Below, one piece after another: positions 9,554 to 20,161 of a stretch of 64,000 nt of DNA; position 1 is the stretch's first letter, and each line of letters starts with the position of its first letter. The stretch covers positions 125,139-189,138 of the forward strand of contig NZ_QVRA01000003.1 in assembly GCF_003591655.1 (NCBI RefSeq), written 5' to 3'. The notes under the pieces were generated by a model. That model saw only the letters and a program-made list of their open reading frames with translations, had not been told where the DNA came from and made no database searches. This stretch comes from Sphingobium terrigena. GTDB taxonomy: Bacteria; Pseudomonadota; Alphaproteobacteria; Sphingomonadales; Sphingomonadaceae. The position numbers were made by a program, and so were the translations under genes.

Positions 9554-9723
9554 ATCTTCTCCCTGGGCGCGATGGCGGGGATCGCCGGACGCCGCGTTGG
9601 ACCTCTTGCCGCAACCAGTGCGACGCGACGCCAACGTGCGAACCACGCAAAATAATCCATTACCGGAGCGAAATGACGGCGAATAGTGGCTTAACCAAGA
9701 TAATGCGTCGAAAGGACCGAAAA

Positions 9724-10602
9724 TCAGTCCTGCACCCAATCGGCGGAGGCAATGCCCTGCGCATAAAGCAGCACCGACAGGTCGCCATGGACGATCTCCG
9801 CCGCCGCCGCCGCGCGGGTCTTGGGCTTGGCATGATAGGCAACGCCCAGCCCTGCCCCCTCGATCATCGGAATGTCGTTCGCGCCGTCGCCCACGGCCAG
9901 CGTCAGCGCACGGTCGATGCCGCCAGCAATCATCGCTTCCAGTTCCGCCCGCTTGCGCGCGGCGTCCACGATGGGGCGGGAGACAGTACCCAGCAGCGCG
10001 CCGTCGGCGATTTCCAGTACATTGGCGACAGCAGCGTCGAAGCCGATTTCTTCCGCCACTGGTCCTGTAAAGCGGGTGAAGCCGCCAGACACCAGCAATG
10101 CCCGTGCGCCGCGCGCCTTCATCGTGCGGACCAATGCGATGGCCCCCGGCATGATCGTCACCCGCTCGGCGCGGCAGCGGTCGATGGCGCTGTCGTCCAG
10201 CCCCTTGAGCAGCGCGACCCGCTCGTCCAGCGCGCCCGCAAAGTCCAGTTCGCCGCGCATCGCCCGTTCGGTAATCTCGGCGATCTGCGGCTTGATCCCG
10301 GCATAGTCGGCCAGTTCGTCGATACATTCGACCGTGATCATGGTCGAATCCATGTCGGCGATGATCAGCGCCTTTTCACGGGTGGCTTGCGGCTGGACGA
10401 TGATGTCGATCCCCTGCCCCAGACCGGTCAGCGCCGCGCGGGCCGCGACCGGATCGGCGGCGAAGAATATGTCGGCGGCCTTGCCTGCGTCCAGCCATAG
10501 GGTATCGCCCGGCTGGCAACCCGCCTTGGCAAGCCGATCGGCGGCCGCTGCAATATCCCCCTGCCCCATCGAGGCGCTTGCCACTAAGGTCGCGACGAAC
10601 AT
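9724..10602 (-). CDS. serB: Phosphoserine phosphatase
   Basis: 292 residues from ATG 10602-10600, which has a strong ribosome site (GGAGGT, 5-6 nt). It is a HAD-family hydrolase making serine from phosphoserine, the last step of the serine pathway. The N-terminal ~75 residues are an ACT-like segment. HAD motif I is IADMDSTMI (Asp83 nucleophile, Asp85), motif II SGGFTRF, motif [17 protein letters not shown]. The start codon overlaps that of divergent miaA within the tetramer CATG. Confidence 0.95.
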   Translation of the reverse strand: MFVATLVASASMGQGDIAAAADRLAKAGCQPGDTLWLDAGKAADIFFAADPVAARAALTGLGQGIDIIVQPQATREKALIIADMDSTMITVECIDELADYAGIKPQIAEITERAMRGELDFAGALDERVALLKGLDDSAIDRCRAERVTIMPGAIALVRTMKARGARALLVSGGFTRFTGPVAEEIGFDAAVANVLEIADGALLGTVSRPIVDAARKRAELEAMIAGGIDRALTLAVGDGANDIPMIEGAGLGVAYHAKPKTRAAAAAEIVHGDLSVLLYAQGIASADWVQD

Positions 10603-11545
10603 GCTTACCTCCGAACCACAACAGGGCGAATCCCGCCCACGGGTCGCGCTTATTGCCGGGCCGACCGCCAGCGGCAAGAGCGCGCTTGCCATTGCGCTGG
10701 CCAAGACCACCAATGGCGTCGTCATCAATGCCGATGCCAGCCAGGTCTATGCCGACCTTGCCATCCTGTCCGCCCGGCCTTCGCCAGAGGAGATGGGCGA
10801 TGTGCCGCACCGGCTGTTCGGTCATATTGACGGGGCGGAGGCCTGCACCGCACCGCGCTGGGCGGCAGAGGCGAAGGCGGAGATCGCCGCCGCCCATGAC
10901 GCGGGCCGCCTGCCGGTGCTGGTCGGCGGGACCGGCCTCTATATTCGCACACTGCTGGATGGGATCGCCCCGGTGCCGGAGATTGACCCGGAGATTCGCG
11001 CGACGGTGCGGGCGCTGCCGGTGGCCGACGCCCATGCAGCGCTGCGCGTCGAAGATCCCGAAGCCGCCGCCCGCCTCGCCCCTGCCGACACGACGCGGGT
11101 GGCGCGGGCGCTGGAGGTGGTGCGATCGACCGGCAGGCCGCTCAAAGCCTGGCAGCAGCATAAGAGCGGCGGGATTGGCGACACCATTACCCTGTCCCCG
11201 ATGATCCTGCTGCCGCCGCGCGACTGGCTGATGGAGCGGTGCGACCGGCGGTTCGGGCTGATGATGGAGCAAGGCGCGGTGGCGGAGGTGGAGGCGTTGC
11301 TGGCGCGCAAGCTGCACCCCGACCTGCCGGTAATGCGGGCGATCGGGGTGCCGGACATCCGCGGCTGGATCAAAGGCGACACTGAGCTGGACATAGCAAT
11401 TGAAAAAGGTCGGCTGGCGACACGGCAATATGCCAAGCGGCAATATACCTGGTTCTCCAACCAGCCGCCGCCGGGCTGGGCGCGCGAGAGACGGCATATT
11501 GATGACAAAATTATCGATGAATTAGTAATTAAATTACAACAATAG
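10601..11545 (+). CDS. miaA: tRNA dimethylallyltransferase
   Basis: 314 residues. MiaA transfers a dimethylallyl group to N6 of A37 in tRNAs reading UNN codons. The P-loop is GPTASGKS (about residues 20-27). DASQVYADL and [15 protein letters not shown] are family signatures, and the end [13 protein letters not shown] is typical. ATG 10601-10603 shares bases with the serB start on the other strand, so its promoter must lie inside serB. The ribosome site is weak (AAGG about 12 nt upstream). The last ~40 bp are AT-rich. Confidence 0.95.
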   Translation: MLTSEPQQGESRPRVALIAGPTASGKSALAIALAKTTNGVVINADASQVYADLAILSARPSPEEMGDVPHRLFGHIDGAEACTAPRWAAEAKAEIAAAHDAGRLPVLVGGTGLYIRTLLDGIAPVPEIDPEIRATVRALPVADAHAALRVEDPEAAARLAPADTTRVARALEVVRSTGRPLKAWQQHKSGGIGDTITLSPMILLPPRDWLMERCDRRFGLMMEQGAVAEVEALLARKLHPDLPVMRAIGVPDIRGWIKGDTELDIAIEKGRLATRQYAKRQYTWFSNQPPPGWARERRHIDDKIIDELVIKLQQ

Positions 11546-11548
11546 TAT

Positions 11549-11576
11549 TTGACACGTCATTTTGTGTCAGATAGTG
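11549..11576 (+). promoter_or_regulatory. Candidate ilvB promoter with overlapping inverted repeat
   Basis: TTGACA (11549-11554) matches a -35 box, with a loose -10-like region near 11571-11576. The inverted repeat TGACAC (11550-11555) / GTGTCA (11564-11569) overlaps it and could be an operator. It lies about 75-95 bp before ilvB. No -10 of good quality is seen. Confidence 0.4.
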
Positions 11577-11645
11577 GCGGCCTCCTTGCCATTTCGCGTC
11601 GCTTGACGCAAAGGGCGCAGCTTGAACAATGCGAAGGAATCTATC

Positions 11646-13397
11646 GTGGCCGAAAAGAGCGGCGCGGACATTTTGGTCGAATGCCTGCTGGATCTGGGCG
11701 TCGAAGTCGTGTTCGGCTATCCGGGCGGCGCGGTGCTGCCCATTTACGACGCGCTCTTCAATCATCCCACGATCAAACATGTGCTGGTCCGCCACGAACA
11801 GGGCGCGACCCATATGGCGGAGGGCTATGCCCGGTCGACGGGGAAGCCCGGCGTCGTTCTGGTCACGTCCGGCCCCGGCGCCACCAATGCCGTCACCGGC
11901 ATCACCGACGCGCTGATGGATTCCATTCCCATGGTCGTCATCACCGGCCAGGTTCCCACGCAGCTGATCGGCACCGACGCATTTCAGGAAGCCGACACGG
12001 TCGGCATCACGCGCCACTGCACCAAGCATAATTATCTGGTGAAAGACCCGGCCAAACTGGCGGGCGTCATTCATGAGGCGTTCCATATCGCCACCACCGG
12101 TCGCCCCGGCCCGGTCGTCATCGACATTCCAAAGAATGTCCAGATCGCCACCGCACCCTACAAGCGTCCCGAACCGGTCGCCCATGCCAGCTATCGCCCG
12201 CAGACCAAGGCGGACGCCGCCGGGATCGACGCGGCCGTCGAGATGCTGGCAGCGGCCGAACGCCCGGTTTTCTATACCGGCGGCGGCGTCATCAACAGCG
12301 GGCCGGAAGCCTCCACCCTGCTGCGCGAACTGGCCGCGTTGACCGGTGCGCCCGTCACATCGACGCTGATGGGTCTGGGTGCCTATCCCGCAACCGGGCC
12401 GCAATGGCTGGGAATGCTGGGGATGCATGGCACCTATGAAGCCAATTTTGCGATGAATCAGGCGGACCTGATCGTCTGCGTCGGCGCGCGTTTCGATGAC
12501 CGGGTGACCGGCCGTCTAGACGCTTTCTCGCCGGGCAGCCGCAAGGTGCATATCGATATCGACCGCAGCAGCATCAACAAGATCGTCGATGTCGATGTCG
12601 CCATCGTCGCCGACGTTGGCAGCGCGCTGACCGACATGGTGGCGCTGTGGAAGGCACGCGGTCATGAAGCCGCCGACCTGTCGGCCTGGTGGGCGCAGAT
12701 TGACGGCTGGCGCGCGAAAAAGTCGCTCGACTATGCCGAAAACGCGACCGAGATCATGCCCCAGCGCGCGATCGCCGACCTGTACACGGCGTGCACCGCG
12801 ACCGGCAAGGACGTCATCATTACTACCGAAGTCGGCCAGCACCAGATGTGGGCGGCGCAGCATTTCGGTTTCGATGCGCCCAACAAATGGCTGACGTCGG
12901 GTGGCCTGGGCACCATGGGCTATGGCTTTCCCGCCGCCATCGGCGCGCAGATGGGCAATCCCGACAGTCTGGTCATCTGCGTCGCGGGCGATGCGTCGAT
13001 CCAGATGAACATTCAGGAAATGGGGACGGCCAGCCAATATCGCCTGCCGGTCAAGATCTTCATCCTGAACAATGAATATATGGGCATGGTCCGCCAGTGG
13101 CAGGAACTGACCTATCAGAGCCGCTATTCCAACAGCTATTCCGACAGCCTGCCCGATTTCGTGAAGCTGGCCGAAGCCTATGGCTGGACCGGCATCCGCA
13201 TCGACGGCCCCGCTGATCTGGAAAGCGGCATCCGCGCCATGATCGACACGCCCGGCCCGGTGATCGTCGATTGCCGCGTGGCGAAACTGTCCAACTGCTT
13301 CCCGATGATCCCGTCGGGCGCGGCGCATACCGAGATGCTGCTCGATCCCAGCCAGGTGAAGGGCAGCATGACGGACGAAGCCAAGGCGCTGGTATGA
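11646..13397 (+). CDS. ilvB: Acetolactate synthase large subunit
   Basis: 583 residues from GTG 11646, chosen because AAGGA lies 7 nt upstream; the frame opens at TTG 11622. It is a ThDP enzyme joining two pyruvates (or pyruvate and 2-oxobutyrate) in valine/leucine/isoleucine synthesis. The N-terminal YPGGAVLPIYDAL and HEQGATHMAEGYAR carry the ThDP-activating Glu. The FAD-binding middle domain includes GMHGTYEANFAMN. The C-terminal ThDP/Mg motif starts GDASIQMNIQEM and ends ILNNEYMGMVRQW. First gene of ilvB-orf-ilvN. Confidence 0.97.
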   Translation: MAEKSGADILVECLLDLGVEVVFGYPGGAVLPIYDALFNHPTIKHVLVRHEQGATHMAEGYARSTGKPGVVLVTSGPGATNAVTGITDALMDSIPMVVITGQVPTQLIGTDAFQEADTVGITRHCTKHNYLVKDPAKLAGVIHEAFHIATTGRPGPVVIDIPKNVQIATAPYKRPEPVAHASYRPQTKADAAGIDAAVEMLAAAERPVFYTGGGVINSGPEASTLLRELAALTGAPVTSTLMGLGAYPATGPQWLGMLGMHGTYEANFAMNQADLIVCVGARFDDRVTGRLDAFSPGSRKVHIDIDRSSINKIVDVDVAIVADVGSALTDMVALWKARGHEAADLSAWWAQIDGWRAKKSLDYAENATEIMPQRAIADLYTACTATGKDVIITTEVGQHQMWAAQHFGFDAPNKWLTSGGLGTMGYGFPAAIGAQMGNPDSLVICVAGDASIQMNIQEMGTASQYRLPVKIFILNNEYMGMVRQWQELTYQSRYSNSYSDSLPDFVKLAEAYGWTGIRIDGPADLESGIRAMIDTPGPVIVDCRVAKLSNCFPMIPSGAAHTEMLLDPSQVKGSMTDEAKALV

Positions 13398-13421
13398 GGA
13401 TGGGCCATTGAGGATTGGGAT

Positions 13422-13780
13422 GTGACGCAGCACCTCAAACTGCGCATCCACGTCACGGAACCCTGGGATTTCGAGCGGAACGCGGGCAGCGCCGAGCTGA
13501 CCGGCTGGACCATCGATCATGCCGACCCGGACAATGAGGAATGGGAAGTGCATCTGGACCATGGGTTCGAGCATCATGAGCGGCACATCGGCACGCTGCT
13601 GATCGGGCCGCGCTATGTGGGTGAGCATCTGAGCCGGATGTTCGATGCGGTGACGGGCTTTCCCGTCCGCCTCGCCCACCGGCAGGATGGCGGCTGGCAC
13701 TATGCCTTTACGGCAATGATTTCGCAGCGACCCGACAATGCGGACGGGCACGCAGAGCAGGATAACGGGACAAGCATCTG

Positions 13781-13781
<1 letters not shown>
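13422..13781 (+). CDS. Conserved-looking small protein between ilvB and ilvN, unknown function
   Basis: 119 residues from GTG 13422. The TGA overlaps the ilvN ATG (TGATG), indicating translational coupling with the regulatory subunit. The composition is acidic and rich in His and Trp (TGWTIDHADPDNEEWEVHLD, HGFEHHERHIGTLL); no signal peptide, membrane segment or known motif is visible. Third-position GC matches its neighbours, so it is probably a native gene. Its place inside the acetolactate synthase operon suggests a link to that enzyme, which is inference only. Confidence 0.75.
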
Positions 13782-15536
<1,755 letters not shown>

Positions 15537-15566
15537 GCCTGAAAAGCCCCTGCCCTGAAGGCAGGA

Positions 15567-15719
15567 CTATCGCAACTGACTTTCCGTTGCCTCTCCAACG
15601 TCATGCTGAATTTATTTCAGCATCCATCGTGCCTCAAAAGCCGATGCTCGGAACGAGAAATGGATCCTGAAACAAGTTCAGGATGACGATGAAGGAGGAG
15701 ACAGTTTCAAATGCGATAG
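15567..15719. repeat. Nested palindromic repeat, family A copy 2
   Basis: The outer arms CTATCGCA (15567-15574) and TGCGATAG (15712-15719) enclose inner hairpins CATGCTGAA/TTCAGCATC and GGATCCTGAA/TTCAGGATG, with CCTCAAAAGCC between. The C/G choice in the two inner hairpins is swapped relative to copy 1 but remains paired. The rest of the ilvC-yceI gap holds a hairpin at 15788-15817. Confidence 0.85.
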
Positions 15720-15787
15720 GTCCTCCCCTTTAGGAGAGGTGTTCAAGATGGAACGATCCGTTTCCGGTTACGGCTCTGGAACAATTA

Positions 15788-15817
15788 AGGGGCGTAGCTT
15801 ATTCAAGCTGCGCCCCT
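15788..15817. promoter_or_regulatory. Hairpin in the yceI leader
   Basis: The arms 15788-15800 (AGGGGCGTAGCTT) and 15805-15817 (AAGCTGCGCCCCT) pair with one mismatch around ATTC. No T-run follows, so it is either a terminator of weak form or an mRNA 5' structure of the gene starting at 15840. Confidence 0.5.
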
Positions 15818-15839
15818 GACACGTTTTGGAGAGTCCCAG

Positions 15840-16466
15840 ATGAAAAAATATCTCATCCCTGCCGCTGCCCTGATCGCCCTGACCGGCGGCACCGTCCTGA
15901 TCGCGCAGGGGCCGATGACCGCGCCCGGCACCAAGGATGCCACCAAAGTGACCGGCGGCAGCTACACCGTCGATCCGGGCCATACCCAGGTCGTTTTCGC
16001 GTGGGACCATATGGGTTTCACCAGCAATATGGGCACCATCGCCGAACCGACCGGCACGCTAACCCTGGACAAGGCGAACCCGGCCGCATCCAAAGTGTCC
16101 GTCACCTTCACGATCGCCAATCTGCGCACCGGCGTCCCCAAGCTGGACGAGCATCTGATGAAGGCGGATTTCTTTGATGCCGCCAAATTCCCGACCGCGA
16201 CCTTCGTATCGACCAGCGTGAAGCCCGACGGCGCGACCGGCGCAGACATTACCGGCAATCTGACGATCAAGGGCGTGACCAAGCCTGTGACGCTCGACGC
16301 TGAACTTTACGGCGCGGGCAAGGCCCCGGCGATGGCGGGCGGCAAGGAAAATGTCGGCTTCGTCGCGACCGGCGCGATCAAGCGCAGCGATTTCGGCATG
16401 GGCTATGGCGTGCCGATGGTCGGCGATGCGATCGAACTGAAGATCGTCGCTGCGTTCCAGAAGTAA
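15840..16466 (+). CDS. YceI-family periplasmic lipid-binding protein
   Basis: 208 residues. A cleavable signal (MKKYLIPAAALIALTGGTVLIAQ) precedes a YceI-like lipocalin barrel. Typical stretches are YTVDPGHTQVVFAWDHMGF near the start, LMKADFFDAAKFPTATFVS in the middle, and VTKPVTLDAELYG and KRSDFGMGYGVPMVGD toward the end. The family binds isoprenoid-type ligands in the periplasm. The ATG has GGAGAG about 9 nt upstream. Monocistronic between repeats. Confidence 0.93.
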   Translation: MKKYLIPAAALIALTGGTVLIAQGPMTAPGTKDATKVTGGSYTVDPGHTQVVFAWDHMGFTSNMGTIAEPTGTLTLDKANPAASKVSVTFTIANLRTGVPKLDEHLMKADFFDAAKFPTATFVSTSVKPDGATGADITGNLTIKGVTKPVTLDAELYGAGKAPAMAGGKENVGFVATGAIKRSDFGMGYGVPMVGDAIELKIVAAFQK

Positions 16467-16482
16467 GGCCATCAATCCACCT

Positions 16483-16566
16483 CCGTCACCCCGGACTTGC
16501 TCCGGGGTCCAGGGCGTCGGGCGCTGTGTACCGGACCCTGGATCGTGACTTTCGTCAGGATGACGG
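16483..16566. repeat. Palindromic intergenic repeat, family E
   Basis: The ends CCGTCA (16483-16488) and TGACGG (16561-16566) are complementary. Inside are CCCCGGA/TCCGGGG and a CCAGGG...CCCTGG pair. It follows yceI and is the only copy noted in this window. Confidence 0.65.
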
Positions 16567-16628
16567 ATCTGGGTTGGGCAATAAGCACTGGACGCCCCGC
16601 CCCCAAAGCGGCTACAAGCATACCCATC

Positions 16629-16676
16629 ATGCAGAGCGCGACGCTTTTTCCCCTGCTACGACTTACACGCCCTTAG
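16629..16676 (+). CDS. Candidate leucine leader peptide
   Basis: ATG 16629 opens a 15-residue frame, MQSATLFPLLRLTRP, ending at TAG 16674-16676. Four of 15 codons are Leu (CTT, CTG, CTA, CTT), two of them adjacent. The stop falls inside a hairpin, and leuA begins 135 bp downstream. No clear Shine-Dalgarno is seen, the main weakness. Leader peptides of this type control leuA in some proteobacteria by ribosome-mediated attenuation. Confidence 0.55.
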   Translation: MQSATLFPLLRLTRP

Positions 16677-16730
16677 GCGTGGTTTTTGCGCTGCCTTTCG
16701 ATTATGGGCAGCAACGATACGCCTAAGGGC
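16666..16730 (+). promoter_or_regulatory. Candidate leuA attenuator with alternative RNA foldings
   Basis: The local hairpin CACGCC (16666-16671) / GGCGTG (16676-16681) is followed by GTTTTT. Competing with it, GCCCTTAGGCGT (16669-16680) is perfectly complementary to ACGCCTAAGGGC (16719-16730), and that helix is followed by TTCCTTTT. Between them CTGCC/GGCAG forms another stem. The left partner overlaps the last codons and stop of the leader peptide, so ribosome position would decide the fold. Which form terminates is not resolved. Confidence 0.55.
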
Positions 16731-16810
16731 TTCCTTTTCGCTGATCATCGTTAACCGGGCTGCGCGCCATTCATAGCCGCGCGCCCGTTCGCAAAAGAAG
16801 TAGCTGACCC

Positions 16811-18481
16811 ATGATGCTGACCGATCCGTCCCAGAAATATCGCGCCTTCCCCCAGATCGACCTGCCCAATCGCCAATGGCCGGGCAATGTCATCACCTCG
16901 CCCCCGCGCTGGCTCTCGACCGACCTGCGCGATGGTAATCAGGCGCTGATCGACCCGATGAATGCGGAGAAAAAGAACCGCTTTTTCGATCTGCTGGTGA
17001 AGGTCGGCGTCAAGGAGATTGAGGTCGGTTTTCCGTCTGCCAGTGCGACCGAGTTCGACTTCATCAGCAGTCTGGTGAAGGATGGGCGCATCCCCGACGA
17101 TGTAATGGTGCAGGTGCTGACGCAAGCGCGTGAGGATTTGATCGCGACGACGTTTGAATCGCTGCGCGGCGCGAAGAAGGCCATCGTCCATGTCTATAAT
17201 GCGGTGTCGCCTGCCTGGCGGCGGATCGTGTTCGGCATGGAAAGGCCGCAGATCAAGGAGATCGCCGTCACTGCCGCCAAGCTGCTGCGCGACAATGCAG
17301 CGGCCCAGCCCGATACCGACTGGCATTTTGAATATTCGCCCGAAACCTTCTCCACCGCCGAGCTGGATTTCAGTCTGGAGTGCTGCGAGGCGGTGATGGA
17401 CATTTTGATGCCCACGCCGGACAAGCCGCTGATCCTGAACCTGCCCGCGACCGTCGAGTGCGCCACGCCGAACATCTATGCCGACCAGATCGAATGGATG
17501 TGCCGCCATATCTCGCGCCGCGACAGCGTCGTGATCTCGCTGCATCCGCATAATGATCGCGGCACGGGTGTCGCCGCCGCCGAACTGGGGCTGATGGCGG
17601 GCGCGGATCGGGTCGAAGGCTGCCTGTTCGGCAATGGCGAACGCACCGGCAATTGCGACATCGTGACCGTGGCGCTCAACATGTACACGCAGGGGATCAA
17701 CCCCGGCCTGGACTTCAGCGACATTGATGAGGTCATCCAGACGGTCGAATATTGCAACCAGTTGCCGGTCCATCCGCGCCACCCCTATGCTGGCGAACTG
17801 GTGTTCACGGCCTTTTCCGGCAGCCATCAGGACGCGATCAAGAAGGGTTTTGCGGCGCAAGAAGCGCGCAACGACCTGATCTGGGACGTGCCTTATCTGC
17901 CGATCGATCCCAAGGATCTGGGCCGCGACTATGAAGCGGTGATCCGCGTCAATTCACAATCGGGCAAGGGCGGCGTCGCCTGGGTGTTGCAGCAGGACAA
18001 GGGCTTCAAACTGCCCAAGCGGATGCAGGCCGATTTCAGCCGCGTGGTGCAGGGCATGGCCGATCAGTCCAGCAGCGAACTCAACGCCGCCGACATCTGG
18101 ACTGCCTTTCAGGACCATTATCATCTGGGCGGCGAACAGGCCTATCGCCTGATCGACTATCAGGAGGGCGGCGCGGCGGGCGACCGCATCTTCACCGGCA
18201 AGATCGTCCACAAGGGCGGCGAACGCAGCATATCGGGGCGTGGCAACGGGTTGCTGTCATCGGTGCTGGCGGCGCTGCGCGACGAACTGGGCGTCGCGCT
18301 GGAGATTGCCGACTATAGCGAACATGCGATCGGATCGGGCAGCGACGTGAACGCCGCCGCCTATGTCGAATGCCGCACGCCCGACGGGCGCACGGTGTTC
18401 GGCGTGGGGACGGATGCGGACGTTGCAACCGCTTCGGTGCAGGCCGTGCTGTCTGCGGCCAATGCGGTGGCGCGGGGGTAA
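16811..18481 (+). CDS. leuA: 2-isopropylmalate synthase (long type)
   Basis: 556 residues, matching the longer LeuA subfamily. It condenses acetyl-CoA and 2-oxoisovalerate, the first committed step to leucine. The catalytic barrel starts [17 protein letters not shown] with the Arg-Asp metal site and has [16 protein letters not shown] with the HxH metal ligands. The C-terminal ~130 residues ([20 protein letters not shown], then [19 protein letters not shown]) are the leucine-binding regulatory domain. A candidate attenuator lies upstream, which with the C-terminal domain would give control at both transcript and enzyme level. Confidence 0.96.
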   Translation: MMLTDPSQKYRAFPQIDLPNRQWPGNVITSPPRWLSTDLRDGNQALIDPMNAEKKNRFFDLLVKVGVKEIEVGFPSASATEFDFISSLVKDGRIPDDVMVQVLTQAREDLIATTFESLRGAKKAIVHVYNAVSPAWRRIVFGMERPQIKEIAVTAAKLLRDNAAAQPDTDWHFEYSPETFSTAELDFSLECCEAVMDILMPTPDKPLILNLPATVECATPNIYADQIEWMCRHISRRDSVVISLHPHNDRGTGVAAAELGLMAGADRVEGCLFGNGERTGNCDIVTVALNMYTQGINPGLDFSDIDEVIQTVEYCNQLPVHPRHPYAGELVFTAFSGSHQDAIKKGFAAQEARNDLIWDVPYLPIDPKDLGRDYEAVIRVNSQSGKGGVAWVLQQDKGFKLPKRMQADFSRVVQGMADQSSSELNAADIWTAFQDHYHLGGEQAYRLIDYQEGGAAGDRIFTGKIVHKGGERSISGRGNGLLSSVLAALRDELGVALEIADYSEHAIGSGSDVNAAAYVECRTPDGRTVFGVGTDADVATASVQAVLSAANAVARG

Positions 18482-18491
18482 ACTCACTTAT

Positions 18492-18588
18492 CCGTTCGGG
18501 CTGAGCGAAGTCGAAGCCCTCCACTGAGCGAAGCGAAGTGCCCTCCCGCTGGTCGGGCGAGCCCTTCGACTTCGCTCAGGGCGAACGG
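18492..18588. repeat. Palindromic intergenic repeat, family D
   Basis: The left CCGTTCG and CTGAGCGAAGTCGAAG are complementary to the right CTTCGACTTCGCTCAG and CGAACGG. A middle CCCTCCCGCTGGTCGGGCGAG segment forms the tip. It sits between the convergent leuA and M20 peptidase genes and may act as a structural or termination element. Confidence 0.8.
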
Positions 18589-18598
18589 AGATTATGTT

Positions 18599-19972
18599 CT
18601 ACTTCGCCAGCGCCCGCAGCACCGCGTCCCACTGCGCCAGCGACTCCCCGATCCCCGCGACCGGCACCCGCTCGTTGAGGCCATGGGCGAAGCCGTCCTC
18701 GGCCTTCATGAACAGGCTGGACACGCCGTAACTCGGCACGCCCAGCGCGCGGAAATAGAGGCTGTCGGTCGCGCCTGACGACATGCCGGGCATTACGGTG
18801 ATGCCCGGCGAACGGGCGGTCACCGCGTCGCGCACCGCCTTCATGACGTCAGCGCGCAGGGGCGATGCATCGCTGGCCAGCGGATCGCCCAGCGTTTTGA
18901 CAGTCGCGCCATCGTCCGCCACCACTTTCACCAGTTCCGCCTTGACCGCGTCGATCGCCACGCCGGGGAAGATGCGGCAATTGACCATGACCTTCGCGCT
19001 CTGCGGCAGCGCATTCAAAGCATGGCCCGCCTGCGCCATGGTCGCGACGCAGGTCGTGCGGACCTGCCCGACAAATTCCGGTTTGGTCGACAGCAGGTCC
19101 GCCGCGGCCGCATCCCCCGTCTCGGCATAACGCTGCATCGCCGCGCCGACCTCCCCGCCGATCCGGCCCGCCGACAGGCTGAGCGACGCTTTGGTCAGCT
19201 CATTGCGCATCGGCGGGAATTGATAGGCCGCGATCCTGTCGATGGCCTTTGCCAGCCGATAGATGGGATTGCCCGGCGTCGGCGCGCTGCTATGCCCGCC
19301 CGGATCGGTAAAGCCGATCTCGAAATCGGCATAGGTTTTCTCGCCCGCCTGCAATTGATAGAGGACGGGCTTCCCCTCCTCATTCAGCAGCCCGCCGCCG
19401 CCATCGCCGTTCAGCAGCAATTCGGCTTGCCTGTATTGCGCGGCCAGCGCCTTGGTCGTCACCATCGCGGTCTCTTCATCGCCCGACAAGAGCAGGGTAA
19501 CGGTGCGGCGCGGGGTCCAGCCCTGTTTTTTGAGCTGCGCCAGCGTCGCTACCATCATCGCGACATCATATTTATTATCCTCCGCGCCCCGCCCGAAAAT
19601 ATAGCCATTTTCCTCGACCGGCACGAAGGGATCGCGGGTCCAGTCCGCCCGGTCGGCTGCCACCACATCCATATGGCCGATCATCAGCAGGGGTTTGAGC
19701 GCCGCATCGCGCCCCTTGATCGTCGCGGCCAGCGTCGCCGTTTCGCCGATCGGCGTGATAACGATGTCGGCATCGGCAAAGCCCGCCGCCTTCAACACCG
19801 ACGCATAATAGGCCGCGAGCTTTGGCACCTGCCCTGCCCCCTCCACCGTGCGAAAGGCGACCGAGCGCATCAATATGTCCTTCGCCACCGCCGGGTCCGC
19901 CGCCGCCATCGCGCCATTAGGCAGCATCAACGCCGCGCCCGTCATCGCCACTGTCATGCGCCGCAACATCAT
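18599..19972 (-). CDS. Exported M20-family metallopeptidase
   Basis: 457 residues with a signal peptide (MTVAMTGAALMLPNGAMAA), hence periplasmic. M20 zinc-site motifs are visible: IGHMDVVAAD (His and Asp), GRGAEDNKYDV (Asp), SGDEET (catalytic Glu pair) and a late His in FAHGLNERV. The dimerisation domain includes GGHSSAPTPGNPIYRLAKAI. The likely role is a di/aminopeptidase or carboxypeptidase acting on imported peptides; the exact substrate cannot be told. Divergent from the symporter gene 190 bp away. Confidence 0.92.
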   Translation of the reverse strand: MMLRRMTVAMTGAALMLPNGAMAAADPAVAKDILMRSVAFRTVEGAGQVPKLAAYYASVLKAAGFADADIVITPIGETATLAATIKGRDAALKPLLMIGHMDVVAADRADWTRDPFVPVEENGYIFGRGAEDNKYDVAMMVATLAQLKKQGWTPRRTVTLLLSGDEETAMVTTKALAAQYRQAELLLNGDGGGGLLNEEGKPVLYQLQAGEKTYADFEIGFTDPGGHSSAPTPGNPIYRLAKAIDRIAAYQFPPMRNELTKASLSLSAGRIGGEVGAAMQRYAETGDAAAADLLSTKPEFVGQVRTTCVATMAQAGHALNALPQSAKVMVNCRIFPGVAIDAVKAELVKVVADDGATVKTLGDPLASDASPLRADVMKAVRDAVTARSPGITVMPGMSSGATDSLYFRALGVPSYGVSSLFMKAEDGFAHGLNERVPVAGIGESLAQWDAVLRALAK

Positions 19973-20161
19973 CTATTTGCACTCCCTGATGGACCGTGAC
20001 GCCCTGTGTGGCATAGCGGATTGCGTCGGCCAATGCGTTTGACCCGACGACAGGCGGAAAGAGGGCCACCTTATCCACCTTGTCCCCCCTCAAGATTTGC
20101 TTGCGCGCAATCGGCCTGGTCGATCCCATATCGGCGGCCTACGCCCACAGGACGGTACAAC

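Noticed and set aside
12516..13751. 411-residue open frame opposite ilvB and the small ilv ORF
   Set aside because: Antisense to two genes with overlapping operon structure; no motif.
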